A DNA stretch of 20,412 bases, taken from positions 1 through 20,412 of IMG/VR virus record IMGVR_UViG_3300032820_000156; one strand, given 5' to 3'. Below, one piece after another: positions 6,934 to 13,779 of the stretch; position 1 is the first letter of the stretch; every line of letters starts with the position of its first letter. The notes under the pieces were generated by a model. It searched no databases and was not told the origin of the DNA. It was given only the letters and a program-made list of their open reading frames with translations. Made by a program: the position numbers and the translations under genes. Origin of the DNA: a virus.

Positions 6934-7577
6934 TGAGTAACTTACAGGATTTTACAAATAGAAGTGAAGTAGGCGCAATCAAGCCTTGGGGCAAAGCAAC
7001 AGCTCCTGCCGGCTATGTATTATGTGATGGAGCGGCTATTTCAAGAACGGACTATGTTGATCTTTTCACTGTCATAGGAACAACTTATGGCGTGGGAAAT
7101 GGCTCTTCAACTTTCAATGTCCCTGATCTTCAAGGCAAAAGTCCTCAAGGATATGATGGCAATACTTACAATCTAGCTGCAACGGGAGGCGCGAACACCG
7201 TGACGGTGGCCGTGACCAACAACCAAGCGGTAAGTTCGGTGACTAATACTGTAACCAACAACCAAGCGGTAACGGTAACGGGATCTATTTCCACTACTTC
7301 GTTAACTACAGCTCAACTAGCGAGTCACAGTCACTCTGGTAATCTTGACACCGTTTCACCTGTTCAAAGAGGTGTAGGTGGTGTTCAATATTGGTGGGGT
7401 GTTACTGGATCAACAGGATCAGGAACAGGACATACTCACTCTCATACATTAGCGGGATCTCTAACTGGAACAGTGGCAGTAACTTCAAGTGGTGGCGCTC
7501 TAACGGGTGCGGTAACCGCGGCAGGAAACAATACTTTTTCACCGTACGTGGTGGTTAACTACATTATTAAACATTAG
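6933..7577 (+). CDS. Phage tail collar-domain protein
   Basis: The 214-residue protein has a clear phage tail collar domain (PF07484 type) at about residues 12-75: GAIKPWGKATAPAGYVLCDG, then Ile-Ser-Arg-Thr-Asp-Tyr, Leu-Phe-x-x-Ile-Gly-Thr-Thr-Tyr-Gly-x-Gly, and a STFNVPDLQG(K) strand. After it come Val/Thr/Asn repeats with a duplicated VTNNQAV segment (39-base period, see separate entry), His-rich HSHSG and GHTHSH segments, and an end (PYVVVNYIIKH) typical of these fibre tips. Such proteins form collar or short-fibre parts at the distal tail. The His pairs may bind metal ions in the trimer, as in T4 gp12; that is inference. Its start shares a base with the preceding stop. Confidence 0.85.
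   Translation: MSNLQDFTNRSEVGAIKPWGKATAPAGYVLCDGAAISRTDYVDLFTVIGTTYGVGNGSSTFNVPDLQGKSPQGYDGNTYNLAATGGANTVTVAVTNNQAVSSVTNTVTNNQAVTVTGSISTTSLTTAQLASHSHSGNLDTVSPVQRGVGGVQYWWGVTGSTGSGTGHTHSHTLAGSLTGTVAVTSSGGALTGAVTAAGNNTFSPYVVVNYIIKH
7215..7272 (+). repeat. Duplicated 19-bp segment, 39-bp period
   Basis: ACCAACAACCAAGCGGTAA occurs at 7215-7233 and again at 7254-7272, exactly 39 bases (13 codons) apart. It encodes the repeated Thr-Asn-Asn-Gln-Ala-Val of the collar protein's repeat region. The identity in DNA is higher than needed for the protein, so it is a recent internal duplication. Confidence 0.85.
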
Positions 7578-7585
7578 GAAAAATA

Positions 7586-7981
7586 ATGGCGACACAAATT
7601 GTAATATCAAACGAAGACTATATTAGAACAAATGATGATGGAAATTCTCAAATTCAGTGGGTGGATAGAGGAAACTCTATGCCTGCGCTTCCTCATGGTG
7701 TTGCGGATTCAATTCATTATGTGATATGGAATGATTTAGCAGGCCAGAATGAAGTGCAAAAATGTGATGAAGCCCATAATATGACTGGAAATGTAAGTTT
7801 AAATTCTGTAAGTGATGTTGTTCATGGATCCACGACTGTTCAAGATTTATTGGATTGGGTTGAGACAAGACAAGGTCAAATTTCTCAGGCCCATACGGAT
7901 TTTATGGCTGCCGGAGGCGGAGAACTAGGAACTGCCGCAGAAGGAAAGACCTGGCGCGATTACGATCCTAATTATTCTTAA
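7586..7981 (+). CDS. Small tail-associated conserved protein
   Basis: This 131-residue protein is the last gene of the + strand virion block. The N-terminal half (VISNEDYIRTNDDGNSQIQW, Pro-His-Gly-Val-Ala-Asp-Ser-Ile-His-Tyr-Val-Ile-Trp-Asn) resembles small proteins found after tail fibre genes in marine phages, where a His-x-Val-x-Trp strand is typical; the C-terminal half is helical with a final WRDYDPNYS. Function is not known; a fibre chaperone or tail-tip protein are options. Its 3' end overlaps the convergent - strand oxygenase gene by 14 bases, so there is no room for a terminator between the two transcription units. Confidence 0.65.
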   Translation: MATQIVISNEDYIRTNDDGNSQIQWVDRGNSMPALPHGVADSIHYVIWNDLAGQNEVQKCDEAHNMTGNVSLNSVSDVVHGSTTVQDLLDWVETRQGQISQAHTDFMAAGGGELGTAAEGKTWRDYDPNYS

Positions 7982-8558
7982 TTTTCATATTAAACGAAAC
8001 ACTTATCCTAGGTTTTTTATTCAAATTTTTAAAAACTCGGTGATAACACGAGGAATTAAAAAGAATAAGTTTATCTATAGTAGCTTTTAAAGGTTTAATT
8101 ATAATTCTGTCCTGCAAGGCTAGATCTAATTCAGAAGTAACACCAGTAAAATTTAAAAGTCCAATGTTTCCACAATTTTTAGGAGTCTGTAAATAATAAA
8201 CTCCTGAAATATCTCCTGCATGATTATGTGGCCAATTAATGTCATTAGTATAATTTATATTAGCCCATAAATTTTCCATAGTAATAGTTTTAAAATTAAA
8301 TGTGGAAATTTCTTCACCTATATTTCTTAAAAAAATAATAGCTTTTTGGGTTATAGCTTCAACAAGAGGTTCGTATATTCCCACAAGAGGCAGGAATTGT
8401 GACTGCCATCCAAAACCGTAATTAGAAAAAGCTTGTCCGTCTTTGTTTCCTCGTCTCATTAATTCAATGGTGGCTAATAAGTTATTTCGATAATTCTTCT
8501 GTAGTCCTAGTCGAGTTTCGCCGTATACATTAGGAGGAAAATTAAATTTAGGTTTCAT
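7968..8558 (-). CDS. Putative 2OG/Fe(II) oxygenase, HxH type (PF13759/TIGR02466-like)
   Basis: The 196-residue protein has the pattern of the 2OG-FeII_Oxy_5 group: WANINYTNDINWPHNHAGDI (about 98-117) followed by SGVYYLQTP, and later LILFNSSCYHRVF (about 164-176) with PRISVSFNM. Likely metal and co-substrate residues are His111-x-His113, His173 and Arg184. The HxH in place of HxD is shared with four other proteins here. These enzymes use 2-oxoglutarate and O2 to hydroxylate a substrate; this one's is unknown. It is the last gene of the nine-gene - strand operon, starts in an ATGA overlap with the gene before it, and its 3' end overlaps the convergent tail gene. Confidence 0.75.
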   Translation of the reverse strand: MKPKFNFPPNVYGETRLGLQKNYRNNLLATIELMRRGNKDGQAFSNYGFGWQSQFLPLVGIYEPLVEAITQKAIIFLRNIGEEISTFNFKTITMENLWANINYTNDINWPHNHAGDISGVYYLQTPKNCGNIGLLNFTGVTSELDLALQDRIIIKPLKATIDKLILFNSSCYHRVFKNLNKKPRISVSFNMKIKNN

Positions 8559-9118
8559 AATGTGTGTATATCCTTGACCACTAATTGAAATACAGCAGAA
8601 TACCTTCCCATTGTTTTATTTTTAGAATTCCATAATAAAGGAGTATGCAAGCAATCTTTTGATTCAAATAAAATAGCCCTGTTTTCTTTAAATCCCACAT
8701 GGACATCAATCTCATTACCTTTTTTATCTTGTCTATAAAAAGCAGTACCGCCATTTATTCTCTCATCACTTTTAATATAGAAAATAAGCTGCTGTTCGCA
8801 TTTATCTTTCACATAATCTATGTGAGGGAGAGGTTCTTTAGTGTTAACCCAAGTCCATGAACTTAATTCACAATGAACTATTTCCTTATTAAATTTGTTT
8901 CTTAATGCCTCTGTAAATATTAAAAAATCCTTTGGAGCAAGAGGTCCATTGGAATACCATATGTGATAAGAATGAGGAGAGTTATCAAGATCTCTTTTTC
9001 GTTCATCAGAAAGGGAATGAGAATCATGGCTCCATTCTAAAAAAGAAATATTATCGTATATTTTATTGAATTCTTTTTCAGGTAAAAAATTATCTACGAT
9101 AGTTAAATTTATAGACAT
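8555..9118 (-). CDS. Putative 2OG/Fe(II) oxygenase, HxD type (copy 2)
   Basis: The 187-residue product looks like a prolyl-hydroxylase-type 2-oxoglutarate/Fe(II) enzyme: IVDNFLP start, Pro98-His99-x-Asp101 as HxD, GGTAFY after a beta strand (about 123-128), GFKENRAILF, then His158 (Cys-Leu-His-Thr-Pro-Leu-Leu-Trp) and Arg172 (MGRY). All four key positions are present. It is clearly related to the product of 10989-11528, with matching IIDDFLP/IVDNFLP starts, EPxPHxD, GFKxNRAxLF and CxHxPLLWNS. In both places the gene is next to a DUF6065-like gene, so a two-gene module seems to have been duplicated. It begins two bases after the preceding stop and overlaps the following gene (ATGA). Confidence 0.85.
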   Translation of the reverse strand: MSINLTIVDNFLPEKEFNKIYDNISFLEWSHDSHSLSDERKRDLDNSPHSYHIWYSNGPLAPKDFLIFTEALRNKFNKEIVHCELSSWTWVNTKEPLPHIDYVKDKCEQQLIFYIKSDERINGGTAFYRQDKKGNEIDVHVGFKENRAILFESKDCLHTPLLWNSKNKTMGRYSAVFQLVVKDIHTL

Positions 9119-9120
9119 TT

Positions 9121-9786
9121 TTAGAAAAAACGTCTTAATAATGCTTTTCCTTTTTCTAGAAGAGGTTTGGCATGAGTAACATAATCAGTGACTTTAGCGT
9201 TTGAAGTAGCAAATCTAAGAAATTCTGGACTTGGATTAATATTTTCTTTTAATCGTATGGGTTCATTTATCTTATCTGCGTAGAAAACAACTTCACAAAT
9301 AACAGTGTTTCTGGTGATAAGTACTCGTTGGTGTGTGTCTTGTAGTTCAAAAGCGATATTAAAAGGCCTGCACCATTGTGAAATGTCAAATTTTCCTTTT
9401 ATCATCTTTAAACCAGGCAGGCTTGTTTCAGGATGACACTGTTCTATGAAACATTTTTCTTTTGAGTAAAAACACATTCCAAGATGTAATTGAAAAGTTA
9501 ATTTATTCTTATAGACGCTACTGAACTTACTTGTATTTAAAATTTCATTTAACATGTGTTCTGTTTTCGATGTATTAGTGGTTATAAGATAATCTCCCTC
9601 TCCTTTCGGGCCCGGTGATACTGTAAAATCCAGATCTACCGGACATTTTAATTTAAACCTGTTCATTACTGACCATTTATGGGCAAAACATTTATGATAT
9701 CCTTCATCAGTGTCATACTTGTAAGGTTCGAGTTCTTGGTGTAATACTCTGGGTAAAGCATCAGTATAGAAATAGTTAATAATCAT
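9121..9786 (-). CDS. Diverged DUF6065-like protein
   Basis: I choose the ATG at 9786, which overlaps the upstream stop as ATGA; a longer frame to 9828 would add 14 residues inside the neighbour. The 221-residue product begins MIINYFYTDALP. By eye it shows the same order of features as the DUF6065-like protein at 11525-12217: a basic/aromatic segment, NKLTFQLHLGMCFYS against NKWLITTPPGYSCLF, then KMIKGKFDISQW against FIINGVVDTDNY, and a closing VLITRNTVICEVVFY against FIIKKGEPMVQIIPF. Identity is low, so homology is an inference. It may be a jelly-roll protein that works with the adjacent oxygenase. Neither role nor active site is visible. Confidence 0.55.
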   Translation of the reverse strand: MIINYFYTDALPRVLHQELEPYKYDTDEGYHKCFAHKWSVMNRFKLKCPVDLDFTVSPGPKGEGDYLITTNTSKTEHMLNEILNTSKFSSVYKNKLTFQLHLGMCFYSKEKCFIEQCHPETSLPGLKMIKGKFDISQWCRPFNIAFELQDTHQRVLITRNTVICEVVFYADKINEPIRLKENINPSPEFLRFATSNAKVTDYVTHAKPLLEKGKALLRRFF

Positions 9787-10421
9787 TTTATTTTTATCAT
9801 ATCCTCTTCTACAGTTTGTTCGATCCAAGTTGAATCACTGACAAGTTTCTTTAAAAATTCTGGATGTAGCTTTTCTTTTAGAACTTTTCTTAATAGCTGA
9901 ACTTCATCTTCAAATTTTAAATCTTTATGCGGTCCATTACGATTTACATAATGTAAATGCATTTGATGATGCCAACTGGAGGGATGTTCCGAGAATATAG
10001 GACGCCAGTGAGGCACTTCACACCCTTTGTAAATCACCCCATCTCCAGACTCAATTACTATAGGTATGTCACCCATACATATAGGCCATTTATAATTTTT
10101 ATTTTGATATGAATACTTCATTGTAATAGTCACACTGTATTCACTTTGACTTCTGTCTACGTGCTTGGGCAGAACAGCTCCTGGCCGGTATAATCTTGTG
10201 TAAGCATAGATAGGTTTTAACTGTAAATTTGTCTCTTTTTCCATCCTGGGAAGGCAGTAAAATAGAAAATTTTGTAGTAGATGATCATACGCCGCGTGCA
10301 TCGCAGGAGAGCCTAGGCTGTCTAAAGCCATATTTTCACAGGTCAAAAGAATCCACGAAGAAGCAAAATCCACTATAGCGGGATCTAAAAAATTTTTAAC
10401 ATATTTATATTTTTCTTTCAT
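9783..10421 (-). CDS. 2OG/Fe(II) oxygenase-like protein with atypical C-terminus
   Basis: The 212-residue protein has a YVKNFLDP start, then YAYTRLYRPGAVLPKHVDR (about 72-90) with His87-x-Asp89, and GDGVIYKGCEVPHWR (about 126-140) with His138. These are the iron-binding positions expected for a 2-oxoglutarate dioxygenase. The usual Arg about ten residues after the last His is not obvious: the strand reads HHQMHLHYVN. Arg140 next to the metal His may do the job, or the co-substrate pocket differs. A charged C-terminal extension (about 165-212) follows. The gene joins its upstream neighbour through a one-base TAATG overlap and its downstream neighbour through ATGA. Confidence 0.7.
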   Translation of the reverse strand: MKEKYKYVKNFLDPAIVDFASSWILLTCENMALDSLGSPAMHAAYDHLLQNFLFYCLPRMEKETNLQLKPIYAYTRLYRPGAVLPKHVDRSQSEYSVTITMKYSYQNKNYKWPICMGDIPIVIESGDGVIYKGCEVPHWRPIFSEHPSSWHHQMHLHYVNRNGPHKDLKFEDEVQLLRKVLKEKLHPEFLKKLVSDSTWIEQTVEEDMIKIK

Positions 10422-10996
10422 TAATTAAACCAGGTAATAACACTATGCCTCACTCCGTTATTCACAGGAGTGACAGCGTGAGGGTAGCAAAAATTACTGG
10501 GAAAGATCACGGCACTTCCTGCTTTTTTAGGAATAATATGTTCACCTCCGAAAAAAGAAAAATCTCCACCCTCATAATTATCATTTAAAATTATGGAACA
10601 GCTTAAAACTCTTGGGGAAAAAGTGTGATCCACGTGTTCCTTGCATTCCCCCTTCTCTGATCCTTTGTATATTAAATGGTGGAATCCTGTATCCGTCCAT
10701 CCATCCCCGGTTCCAGACACGTGATTAAATTCCTTTTCATATGATTTTAATATTTTAGCGTGCGCGTCAAAGATTTCTCCACCAGTATCTTTTGGCAGTT
10801 CTCTTTTAATATAACACCCTACTCGGTAGAAGTCGCCTACCACCCTATAGTACTCTGTGGTCGTGTCTTTAATTCCTGTTGTCTCTTTTATTATTCCTAT
10901 ATCTTCCGCCTCAGTAAATTCTTTCATAATTTCTGCACATAACTTTTTATCGATTATGTTTTCGTAGCACTTAATGTAGTCCTTCAGATTAATCAT
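10421..10996 (-). CDS. Canonical 2OG/Fe(II) oxygenase (prolyl 4-hydroxylase-like)
   Basis: This is the most classical dioxygenase of the cluster. With the ATG at 10996 the product has 191 residues: GWTDTGFHHLIY, then His121-x-Asp123, SCSIILND, Tyr-Glu-Gly-Gly-Asp-Phe-Ser-Phe (about 141-148), GSAVIFPS, His173 and Arg183 at the right spacing, ending ITWFN. All iron and 2-oxoglutarate contact positions are intact, so I expect an active enzyme. Relatives hydroxylate prolyl, lysyl or other side chains, but the substrate here is unknown. A longer frame to 11032 is possible but would overlap the preceding gene by 44 bases; the chosen start overlaps by 8. Confidence 0.88.
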   Translation of the reverse strand: MINLKDYIKCYENIIDKKLCAEIMKEFTEAEDIGIIKETTGIKDTTTEYYRVVGDFYRVGCYIKRELPKDTGGEIFDAHAKILKSYEKEFNHVSGTGDGWTDTGFHHLIYKGSEKGECKEHVDHTFSPRVLSCSIILNDNYEGGDFSFFGGEHIIPKKAGSAVIFPSNFCYPHAVTPVNNGVRHSVITWFN

Positions 10997-11528
10997 GATA
11001 ATCCACTGATTCAAACCACACAAGACAAGCATATCTTCCCATAGAGGTGGAATTCCATAATAGAGGGCTATGCATGCAATTTTTTGCTGAAAAAAGAACA
11101 GCTCTGTTTTTTTTAAAACCTATGTGTGTATTTAAGTCATGACCCTTGTCCTTGTTTTCTATGTAAAAACCTGTACCACTGTTTACTTCTTGATCCCCTT
11201 TAATATAAATCATTAAATGCCTTTCTCCTGGAAATTTTTCTATGTCAAAATGAGGGGCAGGCTCCTGTGCGTTTGTTAATGTCCAAGCTGCTAAATTTAT
11301 TCTTTTCATTTCTTGTCTAAATTTCTTTCTTACATTTTCTTTAACGGTTGTAATAAAGTTATCATCTGAATGGATAGCGTGTGAAAAGAAAATATGAGCA
11401 TCTTTATCTTCTCCCTTGTTATTTTTAATATACATAGGACTAAATGACAGTTTACCTATGTTCTCATAAATATTATTAAATATATCTTTTGGTAAAAAAT
11501 CATCTATGATATGTATATTCCAACTCAT
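10989..11528 (-). CDS. Putative 2OG/Fe(II) oxygenase, HxD type (copy 1)
   Basis: The 179-residue protein has MSWNIHIIDDFLP, a middle helical part, LAAWTLTNAQEPAPHFD with His93-x-Asp95, NSGTGFY (about 116-122), GFKKNRAVLF, then Cys-Met-His153-Ser-Pro-Leu-Leu-Trp and Arg165 in SMGRY. The full iron and 2-oxoglutarate set is therefore present. It is a paralogue of the product of 8555-9118, which shares all these landmarks at nearly the same spacing. Its start overlaps the preceding DUF6065-like gene (ATGA), as expected for co-translated partners. Substrate unknown. Confidence 0.85.
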   Translation of the reverse strand: MSWNIHIIDDFLPKDIFNNIYENIGKLSFSPMYIKNNKGEDKDAHIFFSHAIHSDDNFITTVKENVRKKFRQEMKRINLAAWTLTNAQEPAPHFDIEKFPGERHLMIYIKGDQEVNSGTGFYIENKDKGHDLNTHIGFKKNRAVLFSAKNCMHSPLLWNSTSMGRYACLVWFESVDYHD

Positions 11529-12217
11529 TTAAAACTTTTCTTTTTCCAAAACATTTTTTTATACCTGTCAATAAACTCACTGTTTAATAGATTCAAAGTA
11601 TAGGAATGTTTTTTTTCGTGATAGAAACCTGACCACATTTTCCACGACTCTCTTTTAAAAGGAATAATTTGAACCATAGGCTCTCCTTTTTTAATGATAA
11701 ACTGCTTATCACGCTTAAGAAGAATAAAGGGAAAATTAATAGTGTTAATATAATTATCCGTATCTACGACCCCATTAATAATAAAGAAACGATCTTCTTT
11801 AAACCTGTTCATTGGTTGCGTGAACAAGCAACTGTATCCCGGAGGCGTTGTGATCAGCCATTTATTTATAAATTTACCCATATATTCTCCAGTTTTACTA
11901 TGCCATTCTTTGGGCGCTTGAATTTTATCGTGATACCCAATAGCAGATTCTTCCTTGTTCGCTGGAATAATAGAAAATTCTTCTTCTGTAGGATTGATTA
12001 TATAATCTTGGTCGAAAGGTATAATGTATCCGGCCGCCATCGCATCAAGAAAAGGCATACATGTTTTAATTGTTGGGGATTGTAAATCCCCACGCTTGTG
12101 TCTTTCTAATTTTTTATATTCTTCAGGAATAATGTTGCTCGCTGGTTTTGGATGAGGCCATATTTCTACCATAGGCCTGCTAGTCGAGCAGAATTTAATT
12201 TTTTTATCAAATATCAT
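11525..12217 (-). CDS. DUF6065-like protein
   Basis: The 230-residue protein matches a pattern I associate with DUF6065: a Pro-rich start (IWPHPKPASNIIPEEYKKL, about 19-37), then TIKTCMPFLDAMAAGYIIPF (about 49-68), FINKWLITTPPGYSCLFTQP (about 116-135), a FIINGVVDTDNYIN strand pair and KKGEPMVQIIPFKRESWKM near the end. Members are found beside oxygenases in phages and bacteria as far as I recall; their biochemical role is not established. The strand-rich pattern could form a jelly-roll barrel. The gene overlaps both neighbours by four bases (ATGA), so it is made together with the oxygenase downstream. The assignment rests on memory of motifs. Confidence 0.65.
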   Translation of the reverse strand: MIFDKKIKFCSTSRPMVEIWPHPKPASNIIPEEYKKLERHKRGDLQSPTIKTCMPFLDAMAAGYIIPFDQDYIINPTEEEFSIIPANKEESAIGYHDKIQAPKEWHSKTGEYMGKFINKWLITTPPGYSCLFTQPMNRFKEDRFFIINGVVDTDNYINTINFPFILLKRDKQFIIKKGEPMVQIIPFKRESWKMWSGFYHEKKHSYTLNLLNSEFIDRYKKMFWKKKSFK

Positions 12218-12846
12218 TTTTCGACCGGCGTTCCTACAATAGTATTATTAATTGTGAAATTCAAAGGCATTGAACGCCTTATATCATTCGGATCCTTCGT
12301 TTTGAAGGGATTGACACAATGCATATGATCCGCCTGAAAAATATAAAACTCACCCGCCTCTGGAAGGAAAGATTCTGATGCTGTGCCATTTGGAGCAAGA
12401 AAAGTTATGAACCCATCCTTAAATTTATGTGGCTCTGTGACATCATTTATGAATTCAGGAACTTTTAAATACAAATTAGCCGCATACCCTATATTGTCAT
12501 TGTGAGTGTGAATAGGATTATATTCTCCCGGCTTCATATCATTCATCCAACATGAAAGTATATCAAGATTATGAGGTCCAGGCTTGCATGTACCGTGTTC
12601 TATGCAAGTGTCGATATAATTGCTCATACATTCTGTTATTCTTTTAAATATTTTAGCGCTTTGAAGTATAGGCATCAAATCCAATTCTGAATCAAGTCTT
12701 CCCGCTAGATCTTTCGCTTTTGATTTTAATAAGTTTGTGTTTTTTAAGGCCTCTTCATATTTTTGATTCATATCATCAATGAGATCCAGTTCTATTCTAT
12801 ATTTACAGACTATCCTTCCGAATACTAACATTTCGTCATACATCAT
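12214..12846 (-). CDS. Putative 2OG/Fe(II) oxygenase, HxH type with helical N-terminus
   Basis: The 210-residue protein has a charged helical N-terminal part (about 20-85) and then a dioxygenase-like core: LDILSCWMNDMKPGEYNPIH, giving His113-x-His115 followed by Asn-Asp, AANLYLKVP, and GEFYIFQADHMHCVNPF with His176 and an Arg pair at 190-191 in IRRSMPLNF. The last His and Arg are well placed for iron and 2-oxoglutarate; the first pair is HxH, as in three to four neighbours. Two ATGs, at 12846 and 12843, are equally possible starts. The upstream gene's TGA overlaps both. Confidence 0.72.
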   Translation of the reverse strand: MMYDEMLVFGRIVCKYRIELDLIDDMNQKYEEALKNTNLLKSKAKDLAGRLDSELDLMPILQSAKIFKRITECMSNYIDTCIEHGTCKPGPHNLDILSCWMNDMKPGEYNPIHTHNDNIGYAANLYLKVPEFINDVTEPHKFKDGFITFLAPNGTASESFLPEAGEFYIFQADHMHCVNPFKTKDPNDIRRSMPLNFTINNTIVGTPVEK

Positions 12847-13400
12847 TTTGAGTAGATTCCCATGTTACCAGAAATAACAACTCTTTCATTATTAGAATTA
12901 GAGGAAGGGGCTGTATGAAGCAATGAAGACGGAAATATTATTAATAATCCAACATTACTCTTGACTGAGTATTGATATTCTTTGCTTAATAAATGAGGTG
13001 AATAGAATTCCGTTCCTCCAACAGAAGTTAAATATAGAACAGATGAAAAATTATTAGATGGAGGTGAGTAATGAGATCCGTTGTTATGGGTATGTTCTTT
13101 ATGATATCCCTTGTCAGCGTAGATCGCCGTCCAATAATTATGCAATTGATAATTGTAATTATTATTTTCGAAATAATTTTTTATGGGCATCATTAATTTT
13201 TCATATTCATGTAGTGGTATAGAGTTCTGAAAATCCGTGGCGTAATCAGAGAGGCTCTGCTCTTCTTCGTAAAAAGATGCTCGTTGGATAATGGCTTTCT
13301 TCTTCTCCTGGTATTCATTCAGGAGAGGGGTGATCTCCTCTTTTTGAAATTGGAATTTTTTAATTGGCACACTAAAAATGTTTAATTCTTCTAGTAGCAT
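12843..13400 (-). CDS. Putative 2OG/Fe(II) oxygenase, HxH type; first gene of the operon
   Basis: The 185-residue protein starts LNIFSVPIKKFQF, a common opening of this enzyme group. A Glu/Lys-rich helical part follows, then NYWTAIYADKGYHKEHTHNN with His103-x-His105 and a SSVLYLTSVGGTEFYSP strand pair (about 119-135). IIFPSSLLHTAPSSNSNNERVVISGN supplies His162 and Arg173. A GGGAGGG stretch lies about 13 bases before the ATG as a probable ribosome binding site. As the promoter-proximal gene it is transcribed from the 13401-13554 region, which carries the FNR-type palindrome. Substrate unknown. Confidence 0.75.
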   Translation of the reverse strand: MLLEELNIFSVPIKKFQFQKEEITPLLNEYQEKKKAIIQRASFYEEEQSLSDYATDFQNSIPLHEYEKLMMPIKNYFENNNYNYQLHNYWTAIYADKGYHKEHTHNNGSHYSPPSNNFSSVLYLTSVGGTEFYSPHLLSKEYQYSVKSNVGLLIIFPSSLLHTAPSSNSNNERVVISGNMGIYSK

Positions 13401-13464
13401 TTATCTATCTTTCCCTCCCATATTTCTGTCCTTTCCATATCATATTTTCTTTGTCAAGAGAACT

Positions 13465-13504
13465 ATTATCATAATTGGACATTAATCATCTTGATTTAAA
13501 TCAA
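13465..13504 (-). promoter_or_regulatory. FNR/CRP-type palindrome upstream of the oxygenase operon
   Basis: Positions 13491-13504 read TTGATTTAAATCAA, a perfect 14-base inverted repeat and an exact match to the FNR-type consensus TTGAT-N4-ATCAA. On the - strand, -10-like hexamers TATGAT (13473-13468), GATAAT (13470-13465) and TAATAG (13468-13463) start 17, 20 and 22 bases after it. An activator bound at -41.5 (class II) needs about 22. The leader to the ATG at 13400 would be some 55-60 bases. The + strand gene at 13555 could use the same site. Promoter function is inferred. Confidence 0.4.
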
Positions 13505-13554
13505 TGATGTGTTTAAATTGGTTCTCACCCAAAATTGTAAATCAGGAGAATAAA

Positions 13555-13779
13555 ATGGAAAATCAAGAGGTATTGAAGGCTATAGCTGTCCTTGCCGATA
13601 AAACAGGACGGTATCACGAAAGACTAATGGCGGTTGAGAGAGACAATTTAAGACTAGAGAAAGAACTAGCCGAACACAAGAATGGATGCGGGTGTGAGAA
13701 TTCTTCTGAAAAGAAAGATATGAGTTTTACTGTAGGTGGTAATGAGGCCGAGGCTGAATGTGAATCCTGCGGGGCCTAA
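13555..13779 (+). CDS. Small coiled-coil protein with four cysteines (CxC...CxxC)
   Basis: I place the start at ATG 13555, which has AGGAGA seven bases upstream; the longer frame from 13504 lacks a ribosome binding site and would start inside the palindrome. The 74-residue product has a helical, heptad-like part (about 1-42, with charged Glu/Arg/Leu pattern), then Cys45-Gly-Cys47, an acidic linker and Cys69-Glu-Ser-Cys72 at the end. The four cysteines could bind one zinc or iron ion. It is the only + strand gene between two - strand operons and shares its upstream region with the oxygenase operon. A regulator or metal-linked accessory role is possible, but nothing proves it. Its end overlaps the convergent gene by 4 bases. 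Confidence 0.6.
   Translation: MENQEVLKAIAVLADKTGRYHERLMAVERDNLRLEKELAEHKNGCGCENSSEKKDMSFTVGGNEAEAECESCGA

Noticed and set aside
7968-8060. Search for a bidirectional terminator between the convergent tail and oxygenase genes
   Set aside because: The genes overlap by 14 bases and I see no GC-rich hairpin with a T run here.
9787-9828. Longer N-terminus of the DUF6065-like protein at 9121
   Set aside because: It would overlap the neighbour by 46 bases with no better translation signal; ATG at 9786 fits the ATGA pattern of the operon.
11669-12085. + strand frame of 138 residues inside the DUF6065-like gene
   Set aside because: Antisense to a gene with a family-like pattern and perfect junctions; the product has no recognisable features.
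13452-13457. Perfect TTGACA (-35) on the - strand upstream of the oxygenase operon
   Set aside because: No -10-like hexamer lies 16-18 bases downstream (the sequence there reads AAAGGA); the better -10 hexamers lie upstream of it, near the palindrome.
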